Shown here one piece after another: positions 28,797-37,131 of a DNA stretch of 64,000 bases (positions are counted from its first letter, which is position 1; every line of letters begins with the position of its first letter). Below the pieces are notes generated by a model. It was not told the DNA's origin. It was given only the letters and a program-made list of their open reading frames with translations, and searched no databases. Source of the DNA: Nocardioides sp. Root140 (GTDB lineage Bacteria; Actinomycetota; Actinomycetes; Propionibacteriales; Nocardioidaceae). The DNA lies in contig NZ_LMFI01000010.1 in NCBI RefSeq assembly GCF_001426745.1, positions 444,693 to 508,692 of the forward strand, read 5' to 3'. A program made the translations under genes and the position numbers.

Positions 28797-29534
28797 ATGC
28801 ACGCTGACCACCCCATGCTGGCGAAGATCCGCAAGCTGCTGGCCAAGGCCGAGAACGACGCCTCGACGCCCGAGGAGGCCGAGCTCTACACGGCCAAGGC
28901 GGCCACGCTCATTGCCGACTACGGCATCGACCAGGCGCTCCTGGCCGCCGAGGTGCCGCAGTCCGACGTCGTGGGCGACCGCGTCGTGCATCTCGAGGCG
29001 CCCTATGCCCGCGACAAGGCCGACCTGCTCAGCGCGGTGGCGGTCAGGTTGCGTTGTCGCGCGGTGCACATGACCGATCGCACGCCTGACGGCAAGCGGT
29101 TCGCGGTGCACCTGTTCGGACACGAGTCCGACCTGGCCCGCGCCGACCTGCTGTTCACCAGCCTGCTGATGCAGGCCTCGACCTGGCTGGGCCGCACACC
29201 GGTTCCGGCGTGGGACCACAAGGCCGCCTTCCGGCGCTCCTGGCTGGCCGGTTTCCGGCTGGCCATCAGCCGCCGCCTCGAGACCGCGGAGCGCCTCGCG
29301 GAGACCGGGGCCGCAGGCCGGGCCGCCGCGGCCGGCCGCTCCATGGGCCTCGTGCTCGCCGACCGCTCGCTCGACGTCGCCCGGGCGGTCACCGACACCT
29401 ACCCCCGCCTCGGTACGGCGCGGCCGCGCCAGCTCTCCGGCTCGGGCCTGCCCGGTGGCTATGCGGCCGGTCAACGCGCCGACCTCGGTGGGTCGCGCCT
29501 GGGGTCCGACCAGGATCCTGCCCTGCTCCCCTGA
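28797..29534 (+). CDS. DUF2786 domain protein
   Basis: A 245-residue protein whose first 45 residues, MLAKIRKLLAKAENDASTPE through KAATLIADYGIDQ, match DUF2786. The middle part has HLFGHESDLARADLLFTSLL and AWDHKAAFRRSWLAGFRLAI, common in the actinobacterial members; the Gly/Ala-rich end is less ordered. Function is not known. ATG 28797 is preceded by GAGAGGA. It is convergent with rplQ, with a hairpin between. Confidence 0.85.
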   Translation: MHADHPMLAKIRKLLAKAENDASTPEEAELYTAKAATLIADYGIDQALLAAEVPQSDVVGDRVVHLEAPYARDKADLLSAVAVRLRCRAVHMTDRTPDGKRFAVHLFGHESDLARADLLFTSLLMQASTWLGRTPVPAWDHKAAFRRSWLAGFRLAISRRLETAERLAETGAAGRAAAAGRSMGLVLADRSLDVARAVTDTYPRLGTARPRQLSGSGLPGGYAAGQRADLGGSRLGSDQDPALLP

Positions 29535-29566
29535 CCTCTGCCGAACCGCTGCCGGGAAATGACGAA

Positions 29567-29594
29567 GGCCCGCCACCGCGAACGGTGACGGGCC
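29567..29594. terminator. Hairpin terminator between DUF2786 gene and rplQ
   Basis: GGCCCGCCACCG, loop CGAA, then CGGTGACGGGCC form a 12-base stem with one mismatch. The hairpin sits in the 80 bases between two convergent genes and likely ends both the alpha operon and the DUF2786 message. Confidence 0.8.
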
Positions 29595-29614
29595 GACGAG
29601 TGCGAGCAGAGTGG

Positions 29615-30286
29615 TCAGCCGGCCTTGGTGAAGCCAGCGGCCTCGGCGGCTTCCTCGGTCTTGAACCAGACCTCGGCAACCGTCGCGTCGTACCACTGCG
29701 ACTCGGTGGTGTGGAACTTCATCGAGTCCTGGTTGCCCTTGATGGTGAAGCCCTCGGGGGCCGAGCCGTCCTCGAGAGGAGCGGCAGCGTCGTCGCCGAG
29801 GTCGGCGAGACCCTTGACCTCGGTCTCGTCAGCAGCGGCCTCGGTCTCGGTGGTCTCCTCCGCGGGAGCCTCCTCGACGGGAGCAGCGGCCTTCTCGACC
29901 TTCTTGGTCGACGGGGCCTTGGGGCTGTAGGCCTCGGTCACCAGCTCGATGACCGCCATGGGGGCGTTGTCGCCCTTGCGGGGGCCGATCTTGGTGATCC
30001 GGGTGTAGCCACCCGGACGGTCGGCGAAGGTCGGCGCGATCTCGGTGAAGAGGGTGTGCACGACCGACTTGTCGCGGATGGTCTTGAGGACCTCGCGACG
30101 GTTGTGCAGGTCGCCCTTCTTCGCCTTGGTGATCAGCTTCTCGGCGTGCGGACGCAGCACCCGGGCCTTGGCCTCGGTGGTGGTGATGCGACCGTGCTCG
30201 AACAGAGCAGTGGCCAGGTTGGCGATGATGTGACGCTGGTGCGCCGGGCTTCCGCCGAGGCGGGCACCCTTCATGGGGGTAGGCAT
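29615..30286 (-). CDS. rplQ: 50S ribosomal protein L17 with extra C-terminal domain
   Basis: L17 lies on the 50S surface near the exit tunnel. The core (residues 1-121, [20 protein letters not shown] to [10 protein letters not shown]) is standard, and normal L17 is about 120 residues. This one is 223 residues: an Ala/Glu/Pro-rich acidic linker (about 122-172) is followed by a compact domain at 177-223, with [30 protein letters not shown] and AEAAGF. The same domain ends L4 (rplD) in this window. It resembles what has been called the sunset domain in actinobacterial proteins (from memory). The ATG at 30286 is the family start. Confidence 0.97.
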   Translation of the reverse strand: MPTPMKGARLGGSPAHQRHIIANLATALFEHGRITTTEAKARVLRPHAEKLITKAKKGDLHNRREVLKTIRDKSVVHTLFTEIAPTFADRPGGYTRITKIGPRKGDNAPMAVIELVTEAYSPKAPSTKKVEKAAAPVEEAPAEETTETEAAADETEVKGLADLGDDAAAPLEDGSAPEGFTIKGNQDSMKFHTTESQWYDATVAEVWFKTEEAAEAAGFTKAG

Positions 30287-30354
30287 TGTGTTCTCGATTC
30301 TCCCCGGCCGTGTCAGGTACCGGAGTAGATGTTGCGGGAAGTGTGGTGCCGATG

Positions 30355-30489
30355 GCGACCGACGTACGAAGGTGACCCCAGGTCCGTCAGCCGCCGAGAG
30401 CGACCGACGCACGAAGGTGACCCCGAGTCCGTCAGCCGCCGCGAGCGACCGCTGTACGAGGGTGACCCCAGGTCCGGCAGCCGCCAGCC
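30355..30489. repeat. Three 45-bp tandem repeats between rpoA and rplQ
   Basis: Units at 30355-30399, 30400-30444 and 30445-30489 start GCGACCGACGTACGAAGGTG and continue ACCCCAGGTCCGTCAGCCGCC. The third copy is the most diverged (GCGACCGCTGTACGAGGGTG). Each unit has a weak internal dyad: its left half partly matches the complement of its right half. The array occupies half of the 282-base gap inside the alpha operon. Confidence 0.92.
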
Positions 30490-30568
30490 GACCTCAAGCC
30501 GAGCGAACCTCGACCGCGAGGCCGGCAGCGTGGACGGACGGAGTCCGGACACGCTCGGCCAAATTCAA

Positions 30569-31585
30569 TTAGTACTGCTCGTCCTCGACGAAGGTGTCGT
30601 CGTCGTCATCGCCGTACGCGGCGAGGGCGGTGGCCGGGTCGAAGCCGGGCGCGCTGTCCTTGAGGGACAGGCCCATCTCGACCAGCTTGCCCTTGACCTC
30701 GTCGATCGACTTGGAACCGAAGTTCCGGATGTCGAGCAGGTCCTGCTCCGAGCGCGAGATGAGCTCACCCACGGTGTGGATGCCCTCGCGCTTGAGGCAG
30801 TTGTAGGAGCGAACGGTCAGCTGCAGGTCCTCGACCGGGAGGGCGAGGTCGGCAGCCAGCTGCTCGTCGACGGGCGACGGGCCGATGTCGATGCCCTCGG
30901 CCTCGACGTTCAGCTCGCGGGCCAGGCCGAAGAGCTCGACCAGCGTCTTGCCGGCCGAGGCGATCGCGTCGCGGGGACGGATCGACGGCTTGGTCTCGAC
31001 GTCGATGACCAGCTTGTCGAAGTCCGTGCGCTGCTCGACACGGGTGGCCTCGACCTTGTAGGTCACCTTCAGGACGGGCGAGTAGATCGAGTCGACCGGC
31101 ATGCGGCCGATCTCGTTGTCCCCGCCCTTGTTCTGCACGGCGCTGACGTAACCGCGACCGCGCTCGACGACCAGCTCCATCTCCAGCTTGCCCTTGTCGG
31201 ACAGCGTGGCGATCTTGAGGTCGGGGTTGTGCACCTCGACACCGGCCGGCGGCAGGATGTCGGCAGCGGTGACGTCGCCGGCACCCTGCTTGCGGAGGTA
31301 CATCGTGACGGGCTCGTCGTGCTCCGAGGAGACGACCAGACCCTTCATGTTGAGGATGATCTCGGTGACATCTTCCTTGACGCCCTCGATGGTCGAGAAC
31401 TCGTGGAGAACGGTGTCAACCTTGATGCTGGTGACGGACGCACCCGGGATGGAGCTGAGGAGCGTACGGCGCAGCGAGTTGCCGAGCGTGTATCCGAAGC
31501 CGGGCTCCAGGGGTTCGATCACGAACCGCGAGCGGAACTCGTCGACGGACTCTTCCGACAGGGTCGGGCGCTGAGCGATAAGCAC
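30569..31585 (-). CDS. rpoA: DNA-directed RNA polymerase alpha subunit
   Basis: The alpha dimer nucleates RNA polymerase assembly. The 338-residue protein has the N-terminal domain with [20 protein letters not shown] and the C-terminal domain (about 245-315) with [20 protein letters not shown] and [20 protein letters not shown], which contacts promoter UP elements. An acidic tail ([13 protein letters not shown]) ends it. GTG 31585 is preceded by AAAGGA and gives the standard VLIAQRPTL start. Confidence 0.98.
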   Translation of the reverse strand: MLIAQRPTLSEESVDEFRSRFVIEPLEPGFGYTLGNSLRRTLLSSIPGASVTSIKVDTVLHEFSTIEGVKEDVTEIILNMKGLVVSSEHDEPVTMYLRKQGAGDVTAADILPPAGVEVHNPDLKIATLSDKGKLEMELVVERGRGYVSAVQNKGGDNEIGRMPVDSIYSPVLKVTYKVEATRVEQRTDFDKLVIDVETKPSIRPRDAIASAGKTLVELFGLARELNVEAEGIDIGPSPVDEQLAADLALPVEDLQLTVRSYNCLKREGIHTVGELISRSEQDLLDIRNFGSKSIDEVKGKLVEMGLSLKDSAPGFDPATALAAYGDDDDDTFVEDEQY

Positions 31586-31694
31586 TGATTCTTTCCTTTC
31601 CGGACCCACCCACTATTTGACGGGCCCGATTTCAAAGGTATTCGGCGGATAGTCGTCTGTGGTCGCAGACTGAGCATCGACCACCGAACAGGTG

Positions 31695-32303
31695 TTACTT
31701 CTTCGAGTAGTACTCGACGATCAGCTGCTCCTGGACCGGGATGTCGATCTGGGCCCGGACGGGGAGCTGGTGCACGAGGACGCGCATGCGGTTCGGCAGC
31801 GCCTCGAGCCAGGCGGGGACGACGCGCTCGCCGTGGGTCTCGCGAGCCACGATGAACGGGGTCATCTCCAGCGACTTCTCACGCACGTCGATGACGTCGT
31901 GGGCGGTCACCTGGAACGACGGGATGTCGACCTTCTTGCCGTTGACCTTGAAGTGGCCGTGCACGACGAGCTGGCGGGCGTGGCGGCGGGTGCGGGCGAA
32001 GCCGGCACGGTAGACCACGTTGTCGAGGCGGCACTCGAGGAGCTGAAGCAGGTTGTCACCGGTCTTGCCGGCGCGGCGCGAGGCCTCCACGTAGTAGTTG
32101 TGGAACTGCTTCTCGAGGATGCCGTAGGAGATGCGGGCCTTCTGCTTCTCGCGAAGCTGGAGGAGGTACTCGCTCTCCTTGATGCGGCCACGGCCGTGCT
32201 GGCCGGGCGGGTAGGGGCGACGTTCGAACGCCTGGTCGCCGCCGACGAGGTCGACACCGAGACGGCGCGACTTCTTGGTCATGGGGCCGGTGTAACGGGC
32301 CAT
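31695..32303 (-). CDS. rpsD: 30S ribosomal protein S4
   Basis: Primary binder of the 16S 5' domain. The 202 residues start MARYTGPMTKKSRRLGVDL and include RPYPPGQHGRGR and the S4 RNA-binding domain LECRLDNVVYRAGFARTRRH. The N-terminal zinc-type cysteines found in some S4 proteins are absent. It lies 109 bases upstream of rpoA within the alpha operon, as in other bacteria, where S4 can act as a translational regulator; no regulatory fold was identified here. Confidence 0.98.
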   Translation of the reverse strand: MARYTGPMTKKSRRLGVDLVGGDQAFERRPYPPGQHGRGRIKESEYLLQLREKQKARISYGILEKQFHNYYVEASRRAGKTGDNLLQLLECRLDNVVYRAGFARTRRHARQLVVHGHFKVNGKKVDIPSFQVTAHDVIDVREKSLEMTPFIVARETHGERVVPAWLEALPNRMRVLVHQLPVRAQIDIPVQEQLIVEYYSKK

Positions 32304-32333
32304 TTCTCAAAGTCTCCTAAGGTCTCGGGGTGA

Positions 32334-32741
32334 TCAGACGCGACGGCGCTTGGGCGGCCGGCATCCGTTGTGCGGAGTGGGCGTGACGTCCTGGATGGTG
32401 CCGACCTCGAGGCCGATTGCACCAAGCGAACGGATCGCCGTCTCGCGACCCGAGCCCGGGCCCTTGACGAAGACGTCGATCTTCTTCATGCCGTGGTCCA
32501 TGGCCCGACGACCGGCAGCCTCGGCTGCCATCTGTGCCGCGAACGGGGTGGACTTGCGCGAGCCCTTGAAGCCGACGGTGCCGGCAGAGGCCCACGAGAT
32601 GACCGCACCCGTGGGGTCGGTGATCGTGACGATGGTGTTGTTGAACGTGCTCTTGATGTGGGCTTCGCCCTGAGCGATGTTCTTCTTCTCCTTGCGGCGC
32701 ACCTTCTTGGCGCCAGCCGCGGTGCGGCTCTTGGGAGGCAT
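32334..32741 (-). CDS. rpsK: 30S ribosomal protein S11
   Basis: Platform protein of the 30S subunit. The 135 residues have a basic start ([20 protein letters not shown]), then [40 protein letters not shown] and the usual [15 protein letters not shown] end. The gap to rpsD is 30 bases. Standard length and sequence. Confidence 0.98.
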   Translation of the reverse strand: MPPKSRTAAGAKKVRRKEKKNIAQGEAHIKSTFNNTIVTITDPTGAVISWASAGTVGFKGSRKSTPFAAQMAAEAAGRRAMDHGMKKIDVFVKGPGSGRETAIRSLGAIGLEVGTIQDVTPTPHNGCRPPKRRRV

Positions 32742-32817
32742 TCAATATCTCCTGAAGTTTGCTGGTAGCTGTGTGTACGAGGAAGTGGGCGTCAGTGCCG
32801 TGCCGTGAGGCAGCGGG

Positions 32818-33192
32818 TCACTTGGCCTTCTTCTTGCCGGCAACCGTGCGCTTGGGACCCTTGCGGGTACGCGCGTTGGTCTTGGTGCGCTGGCCGCGGA
32901 CCGGGAGGCCCATGCGGTGGCGGCGACCCTGGTAGCTGCCGATCTCGATCTTGCGACGGATGTCTGCCTGGACCTCGCGACGGAGGTCACCCTCGATCTT
33001 GAAGTTGGCTTCGATCTCGTCACGGAGCTTGACCAGCTCTTCGTCGCCCAGCTCGTGGACGCGGAGGTTCGGGTTGACCCCGGTGGCTTCCAGCAGCTGC
33101 TGGGAGCGGGTACGGCCGATGCCGTAGATGTAGGTGAGTGCGATCTCGATGCGCTTGTCGCGCGGGAGGTCAACACCAACAAGGCGTGCCAT
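32818..33192 (-). CDS. rpsM: 30S ribosomal protein S13
   Basis: Head protein that contacts the P-site tRNA and the inter-subunit bridge B1. The 124 residues run from [20 protein letters not shown] through [20 protein letters not shown] to [17 protein letters not shown]. An in-frame codon further upstream (33237) would add 15 residues not found in the family. The 178 bases between this gene and rpmJ hold nothing recognisable. Confidence 0.98.
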   Translation of the reverse strand: MARLVGVDLPRDKRIEIALTYIYGIGRTRSQQLLEATGVNPNLRVHELGDEELVKLRDEIEANFKIEGDLRREVQADIRRKIEIGSYQGRRHRMGLPVRGQRTKTNARTRKGPKRTVAGKKKAK

Positions 33193-33370
33193 GTGATGGC
33201 CCTTTCTGTGAAGAGCTTGCGCCCTTCGGTAGTTCACAGAGGTTTCGGTCGTGTCGCGCCCTGACGAGTGCCAGGCCCCGGCCTTCTGCTCCGGAGGTGG
33301 TTTCGGCCCTGAGGCCTAAGCGATCACGTTGTCTTGGTGTTCAGTTGTGTGGGTTGGTCGCTGTTGCGAC

Positions 33371-33484
33371 CTAACCCTGGCGCTGCTTGTGGCGCGGGTT
33401 CTCGCAGATGACCATGACGCGGCCGTGGCGACGAATCACCTTGCACTTGTCACACATCTTGCCGACGCTCGGCTTGACCTTCAC
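33371..33484 (-). CDS. rpmJ: 50S ribosomal protein L36
   Basis: A 37-residue protein, [20 protein letters not shown] to [12 protein letters not shown], with the zinc ligands Cys11, Cys14, Cys27 and His32. This is the zinc-type (C+) form. The GTG at 33484 gives the exact family length. Second gene of the alpha operon. Confidence 0.97.
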   Translation of the reverse strand: MKVKPSVGKMCDKCKVIRRHGRVMVICENPRHKQRQG

Positions 33485-33558
33485 GAGGACGGTCCTTTCG
33501 GTTTGAATTCGGCTGGCACAAGCCACCGACCCGGTCACGCAGGCGCGACCGGTTGCGA

Positions 33559-33780
33559 TCACTTGTAGCGGTAGACGATCCGACCGCGAGTGAGGTCGTA
33601 CGGCGAAAGCTCCACCACGACCCGGTCCTCGGGGAGGATGCGGATGTAGTGCTGGCGCATCTTGCCGCTGATGTGGGCGAGAACCTTGTGTCCGTTGCTG
33701 AGCTCAACACGGAACATGGCATTCGGAAGGGCCTCAGTGATGGTGCCCTCGAGTTCGATCACGCCTTCTTTCTTCGGCAT
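33559..33780 (-). CDS. infA: Translation initiation factor IF-1
   Basis: IF-1 occupies the 30S A site during initiation. The 73-residue S1-fold protein starts [20 protein letters not shown] and has [20 protein letters not shown] and the [11 protein letters not shown] end. ATG 33780 is the family start. It leads the alpha operon, so the promoter should lie in the 290 bases upstream. Confidence 0.98.
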   Translation of the reverse strand: MPKKEGVIELEGTITEALPNAMFRVELSNGHKVLAHISGKMRQHYIRILPEDRVVVELSPYDLTRGRIVYRYK

Positions 33781-33928
33781 GTCCTCCACAATCTGTTGTA
33801 ACGGATACGTCTACCGTGGTGCACTGCGACCGGATGGCCGGTCCCAGCTGGCCCGGGAACCTCTCCCACGTGAGTGGAAGTGGACCTCGTGAACCGCCGC
33901 ATGGGCCTCATTTTCCCCAGACACACTC

Positions 33929-33946
33929 CCTCACCCGGGGGTGAGG
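33929..33946. terminator. Hairpin in the gap upstream of infA
   Basis: CCTCACC, loop CGGG, GGTGAGG, lying between the infA start and the stop of the LLM oxidoreductase gene that precedes it on the same strand. It may end the oxidoreductase message. The rest of the gap (33781-34070) shows no gene; an infA promoter must be here but no clear -35/-10 pair was found. Confidence 0.4.
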
Positions 33947-34070
33947 AAACTCGATGTCCGGGCAGCCGCGAGGCACCACGAAACAGACCCACGTTGGGCC
34001 GACGCACCAGTCTAGTTGGTGGGCGCCGACATCCCTAATCAGGCCGGTTCGGCCGGTTCAGCCTCGAGGC

Positions 34071-35138
34071 TCAGCCCACGAACGCGGGAATCGCCGCGGC
34101 CAGGTGCCTGAGGGTCGCCTCACGGGTGGCTGCGGAGTCGACCGGCTCGCCGACGTACGACCCGGCGACGGGGTGCACCATGACCTCGTCGACGTCGAAC
34201 TCCGCGGCCAGGTCCGCGATGCGCTCGGCGGCGGTGGCCGGGTCACCGATGACCCAGCGGCCGCGCATGCCGTTGACCAGTGGCAGGTGCGCGTCGGGGA
34301 AGCCGATCGCCTCGGCCTCCTCGACCAGCAGCTGGGGCCGGAGCTGCCCTCCTGTGCGGAGGGTGAGCATCGCGTGCAGCTGCGGGAGCGCGAGTCGCTC
34401 GGCCTCCTCGGTCGTCTCGGCGACGGAGGCGTTCACGGTCAGGAAGGTGCGGGGCTCGGGGTTCTCGGGCGAGGGCCGGTACGTCGACCGGTAGAGCTCG
34501 AGGGCCTCCGCCGTACCGCGGCCCGAGAAGTGGTGCGCGAAGACGTAGGGCAGGCCCTGGCTGGCGGCGAGGCGGGCCGAGTAGTCGGAGGAGCCGAGCA
34601 GCCACACGGTCGCCCGCGACGCGGCCCGGGGCGTGGCCCGCAGCTCATGGGTACGTCCCGCAACGGACAGGCCGACGCCGCCCTCGTCCATCATCGCGAC
34701 GATGTTCTCGACGTACTCGGGGAACCGCTCGACCGCGTCCTCACCGACCCCGCCGGCGCCGTGGCGCAGGGCGAAGCTGGTCACCGGGTCGGTGCCCGGC
34801 GCGCGTCCGATGCCGAGGTCGATGCGGCCGGGGAACGCGGCCTCGAGGAGGGCGAACTGCTCGGCGACCACGAGCGGCGCGTGGTTCGGCAGCATCACGC
34901 CGCCGGAGCCGACCCTGATCCGCTCCGTGGCCGCCGCCAGCAGGGCGATCATCACCGGCGGGTTCGTCGCTGCGACGGCCGGCATGTTGTGGTGCTCGGC
35001 CACCCAGTAGCGCCGGTAGCCGGTCTCGTCTGCCACCCGGGCCAGGCCTCGGGTGGCGGCGACGGCGTCGGCAGTCGTCTGGTCGGTGCGCACGGGCACC
35101 AGGTCGAGCACGGACAGGGCAGGAGCAGGTGACGTCAC
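34071..35138 (-). CDS. LLM-class flavin-dependent oxidoreductase
   Basis: A 355-residue luciferase-like monooxygenase. It begins with SVLDLVPVRTDQTTADAVAA, has YWVAEHHNMPAVAATNPPVM, GGVMLPNHAPLVVAEQFALL and RIDLGIGRAPGTDPVT, features of the MsnO8/alkanal-monooxygenase-like subfamily. Cofactor would be FMN or F420, and the substrate is unknown. Start is a GTG at 35138. It breaks the usual closeness of the spc and alpha operons, together with the sigma module and ABC gene that follow. Confidence 0.9.
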   Translation of the reverse strand: MTSPAPALSVLDLVPVRTDQTTADAVAATRGLARVADETGYRRYWVAEHHNMPAVAATNPPVMIALLAAATERIRVGSGGVMLPNHAPLVVAEQFALLEAAFPGRIDLGIGRAPGTDPVTSFALRHGAGGVGEDAVERFPEYVENIVAMMDEGGVGLSVAGRTHELRATPRAASRATVWLLGSSDYSARLAASQGLPYVFAHHFSGRGTAEALELYRSTYRPSPENPEPRTFLTVNASVAETTEEAERLALPQLHAMLTLRTGGQLRPQLLVEEAEAIGFPDAHLPLVNGMRGRWVIGDPATAAERIADLAAEFDVDEVMVHPVAGSYVGEPVDSAATREATLRHLAAAIPAFVG

Positions 35139-35171
35139 ACCCGGCCCAACGACGTCCGCACCGCCCCTATT

Positions 35172-35275
35172 CCAGCGACCCGTCGTGAGTTCGTGTTGAC
35201 CTGTCGCCAGTTCTGGAACAAGCGACGGGTCAATCCGTATTCACGACAGGTCGATCAGAACAAGCGACAGGTCAA
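35172..35275. repeat. Palindromic array of 21-bp units (CGACAGGTC family)
   Basis: Three forward units begin at 35223 (CGACGGGTCAA), 35244 (CGACAGGTCGA) and 35265 (CGACAGGTCAA), exactly 21 bases apart. Two inverted units end at 35185 (GACCCGTCG) and 35206 (TTGACCTGTCG), again 21 bases apart. GAACAAG precedes two of the forward units. The array fills the 133-base gap between the LLM gene and the sigma-partner gene. Confidence 0.88.
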
Positions 35276-36444
35276 CCGAGGAGACCGCGGAACATTCCCT
35301 CGCCGTCCTTGCCGGCGTACTCACCCCAGTTGACGGGCCCGGCAAGGTAGCCGCGGGTCCAGGAACTGGCCCAGGGCGCCACCGTCCGCGGAACCACAGG
35401 TGAGGCGGCGAGCGACTCGGGATCGCCCTGCGCCTTGTAGTGCCACAGGATCTGCGCGCACTCCCCCATCACCACGCCGGTCCACGCGGTCTTGCCACCG
35501 GCGCCGTTGACGCCGATCGCCAACCACTCGCCGTCGGGCTGCTCGGTGCACGGCCGGATCGGGTCGTAGTTCGCCGACGACTCCTCCACGACCTGGGCGT
35601 ACTGCGCCGCGTCGTCCGTGTCGCGTCGTGCCGACCAGACCAGCGTGGTCTCGCCGCGATAGGTCATGTAGCTGCACACGGACAGGGACTCCGGCTCGAT
35701 CTCGCGCAGTGTGCCGTCGGGCACGTCGTCCCACGTGGCGTCGGTGGCACAGCCGTTGGCGTCCACCTCGACCGACTCCGCCGTGGCCAAGATCTTCGTG
35801 CGGAGCTCGGGATCGTCGCTCGTGACCGTGACCGTGTCGTCCCCGACCTTCACCGTCTCGCGGACATAGCCGTTGCCGACGTCCACCGTCCCTGGCTGCA
35901 CACCCACCGCGTCCAGCCAGACCGAATCCGACGTCGGCACACCAAGCTCCGACAGCTCGCGCCCGGTGAGGACCGTGCAGGCGTCGGTCATCATCACCGG
36001 ACGTCCGACATACGGCGTGTTCTTCGGGATGAACTCGTAGTCGGAGCTGCCGGGTCGCACGAAGGCGGCAGCACCACAGTCGAGAGGTCGATCGTCGCCC
36101 GGGTCCACGTTGCGCATCGGCGCGCCACCCCATCCCCAGCTGGGTGGGACGCGCACCTGCACGCCGCCGTACGACTCGACCCGCCACGCGGGCGGTCCCC
36201 CGTCGTCGGTGGCCACCTCGTCGCCGCCGGTCGGTCCCGTGTCGTCACGGTCGATCGCCTGCCAGGCCAGTGGTACGCCGACCACCAGTGCGGCCGCGAC
36301 GGCTGCCGCGGCGAGCCAGTTGCGTCGGCGGCCCGGGCGCGTGGCCAGCGGTTCCTCGAGGGAGTCCGCGGCCTCCTCGGCCCGTTCGGCCAGGCCCTGT
36401 CGCATGATCCGTTCGAGATCCTGCTCGGTGTACTTCTCAGTCAT
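35272..36444 (-). CDS. Single-pass membrane protein linked to SigE-family sigma (module 2)
   Basis: A 390-residue protein with an acidic cytoplasmic start (MTEKYTEQDLERIMRQGLAE), an Arg patch and a membrane segment (NWLAAAAVAAALVVGVPLAW, about 42-61), then an extracellular domain starting WRVESYGGVQVRVPPSWGWG with several cysteines. The order charge-anchor-WRVESY resembles the module-1 protein (WRWESWRNVEVAVPGDW). It overlaps the sigma stop by eight bases, the same overlap as in module 1. No zinc anti-sigma motif is seen; the role as sigma partner is inferred. Confidence 0.8.
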   Translation of the reverse strand: MTEKYTEQDLERIMRQGLAERAEEAADSLEEPLATRPGRRRNWLAAAAVAAALVVGVPLAWQAIDRDDTGPTGGDEVATDDGGPPAWRVESYGGVQVRVPPSWGWGGAPMRNVDPGDDRPLDCGAAAFVRPGSSDYEFIPKNTPYVGRPVMMTDACTVLTGRELSELGVPTSDSVWLDAVGVQPGTVDVGNGYVRETVKVGDDTVTVTSDDPELRTKILATAESVEVDANGCATDATWDDVPDGTLREIEPESLSVCSYMTYRGETTLVWSARRDTDDAAQYAQVVEESSANYDPIRPCTEQPDGEWLAIGVNGAGGKTAWTGVVMGECAQILWHYKAQGDPESLAASPVVPRTVAPWASSWTRGYLAGPVNWGEYAGKDGEGMFRGLLG

Positions 36445-36946
36445 CGCCGGCCTCCTGCCGTTCGAGTTCGACCCGGAGGGCCGACAGTGCACGGTGGATC
36501 TGGGAGCGGACGGTCGACTCGGAGCACTCGAGGATCGCCGCGATCTCGCGGTCGCTGAGGTCCTCGTAGAAACGGAGCACCACGGCGGCACGCTGTCGCT
36601 CCGGCAGCGCCTGGCACACCCGCCAGACCGCATCGGCGTTGCTGACGCCTTCGGCCGGGTCGGGCGTACGCGCAATGTCGAAGACCTCGGCCACCGGGGA
36701 CTGTCGCTTGCCCCAGCGGCGCCACGACGTGACGTTCTCGTTGATGATCATCCGCCGCACGTAGGCGTCGGGATCGTCGGTACGACGCACCGTGCCCCAC
36801 CGCTCGAACGACCTGGTCAACACGCTCTGGAGCACGTCGTCGGCGGCCTCACGGCTTCCGGTGACGAGGTAGGCGAACCGGAGCAACGCGGGCACCCGCG
36901 CACTCACCCATTCGTCGAACTCGAGATCTGCCACCACCACATCCAT
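36437..36946 (-). CDS. SigE-family RNA polymerase sigma factor (module 2)
   Basis: A 169-residue ECF-type sigma factor: region 2 FDEWVSARVPALLRFAYLVT and AADDVLQSVLTRSFERW with DPDAYVRRMIINENVTSWRR; region 4 LPERQRAAVVLRFYEDLSDR and the helix-turn-helix IAAILECSESTVRSQIHRAL. Close to the module-1 sigma factor in every part. ATG 36946 was used; an ATG six bases upstream is possible. The shared upstream motif lies 25-46 bases before the start. Confidence 0.92.
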   Translation of the reverse strand: MDVVVADLEFDEWVSARVPALLRFAYLVTGSREAADDVLQSVLTRSFERWGTVRRTDDPDAYVRRMIINENVTSWRRWGKRQSPVAEVFDIARTPDPAEGVSNADAVWRVCQALPERQRAAVVLRFYEDLSDREIAAILECSESTVRSQIHRALSALRVELERQEAGDD

Positions 36947-36970
36947 GCACATCTCACGCCCCGGAGCCTC

Positions 36971-36992
36971 CCCATGTTGCACCAACCCCGAA
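36971..36992. promoter_or_regulatory. Candidate autoregulatory motif upstream of sigma module 2
   Basis: The plus strand reads CCATGTTGCACCAACCCCGAA, the counterpart of CCATTGTGTTGCGAACCCCG at 24752-24771. Both lie in the same place relative to a SigE-family gene on the minus strand. A T-rich stretch (ACTTTTTCT) follows here and AATTCT follows there. Confidence 0.5.
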
Positions 36993-37010
36993 CTTTTTCT
37001 CCCCCTCCTC

Positions 37011-37076
37011 CGCGAACCGTGGGTTGTTGATGCGCGAGCCGTGGGTTGTTGATGCGCGAGCACCGGATTGTTGGTG
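37011..37076. repeat. Three 22-bp tandem units (CGCGAACCGTGGGTT family)
   Basis: Units CGCGAACCGTGGGTTGTTGA+TG at 37011-37032, CGCGAGCCGTGGGTTGTTGA+TG at 37033-37054 and a diverged CGCGAGCACCGGATTGTTGG+TG at 37055-37076. The same 22-bp unit recurs six times upstream of mug at 56761-56898. Between the second sigma gene and the FHA-ABC gene; the remainder of that 185-base gap holds a GGTCGAGGAGCTTGCGC stretch like the repeat near tsaD. Confidence 0.9.
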
Positions 37077-37131
37077 GTCGAGGAGCTTGCGCCCGCGCCC
37101 GACCGCCTCGACCAGCGAGGCCGGCCGGAGG

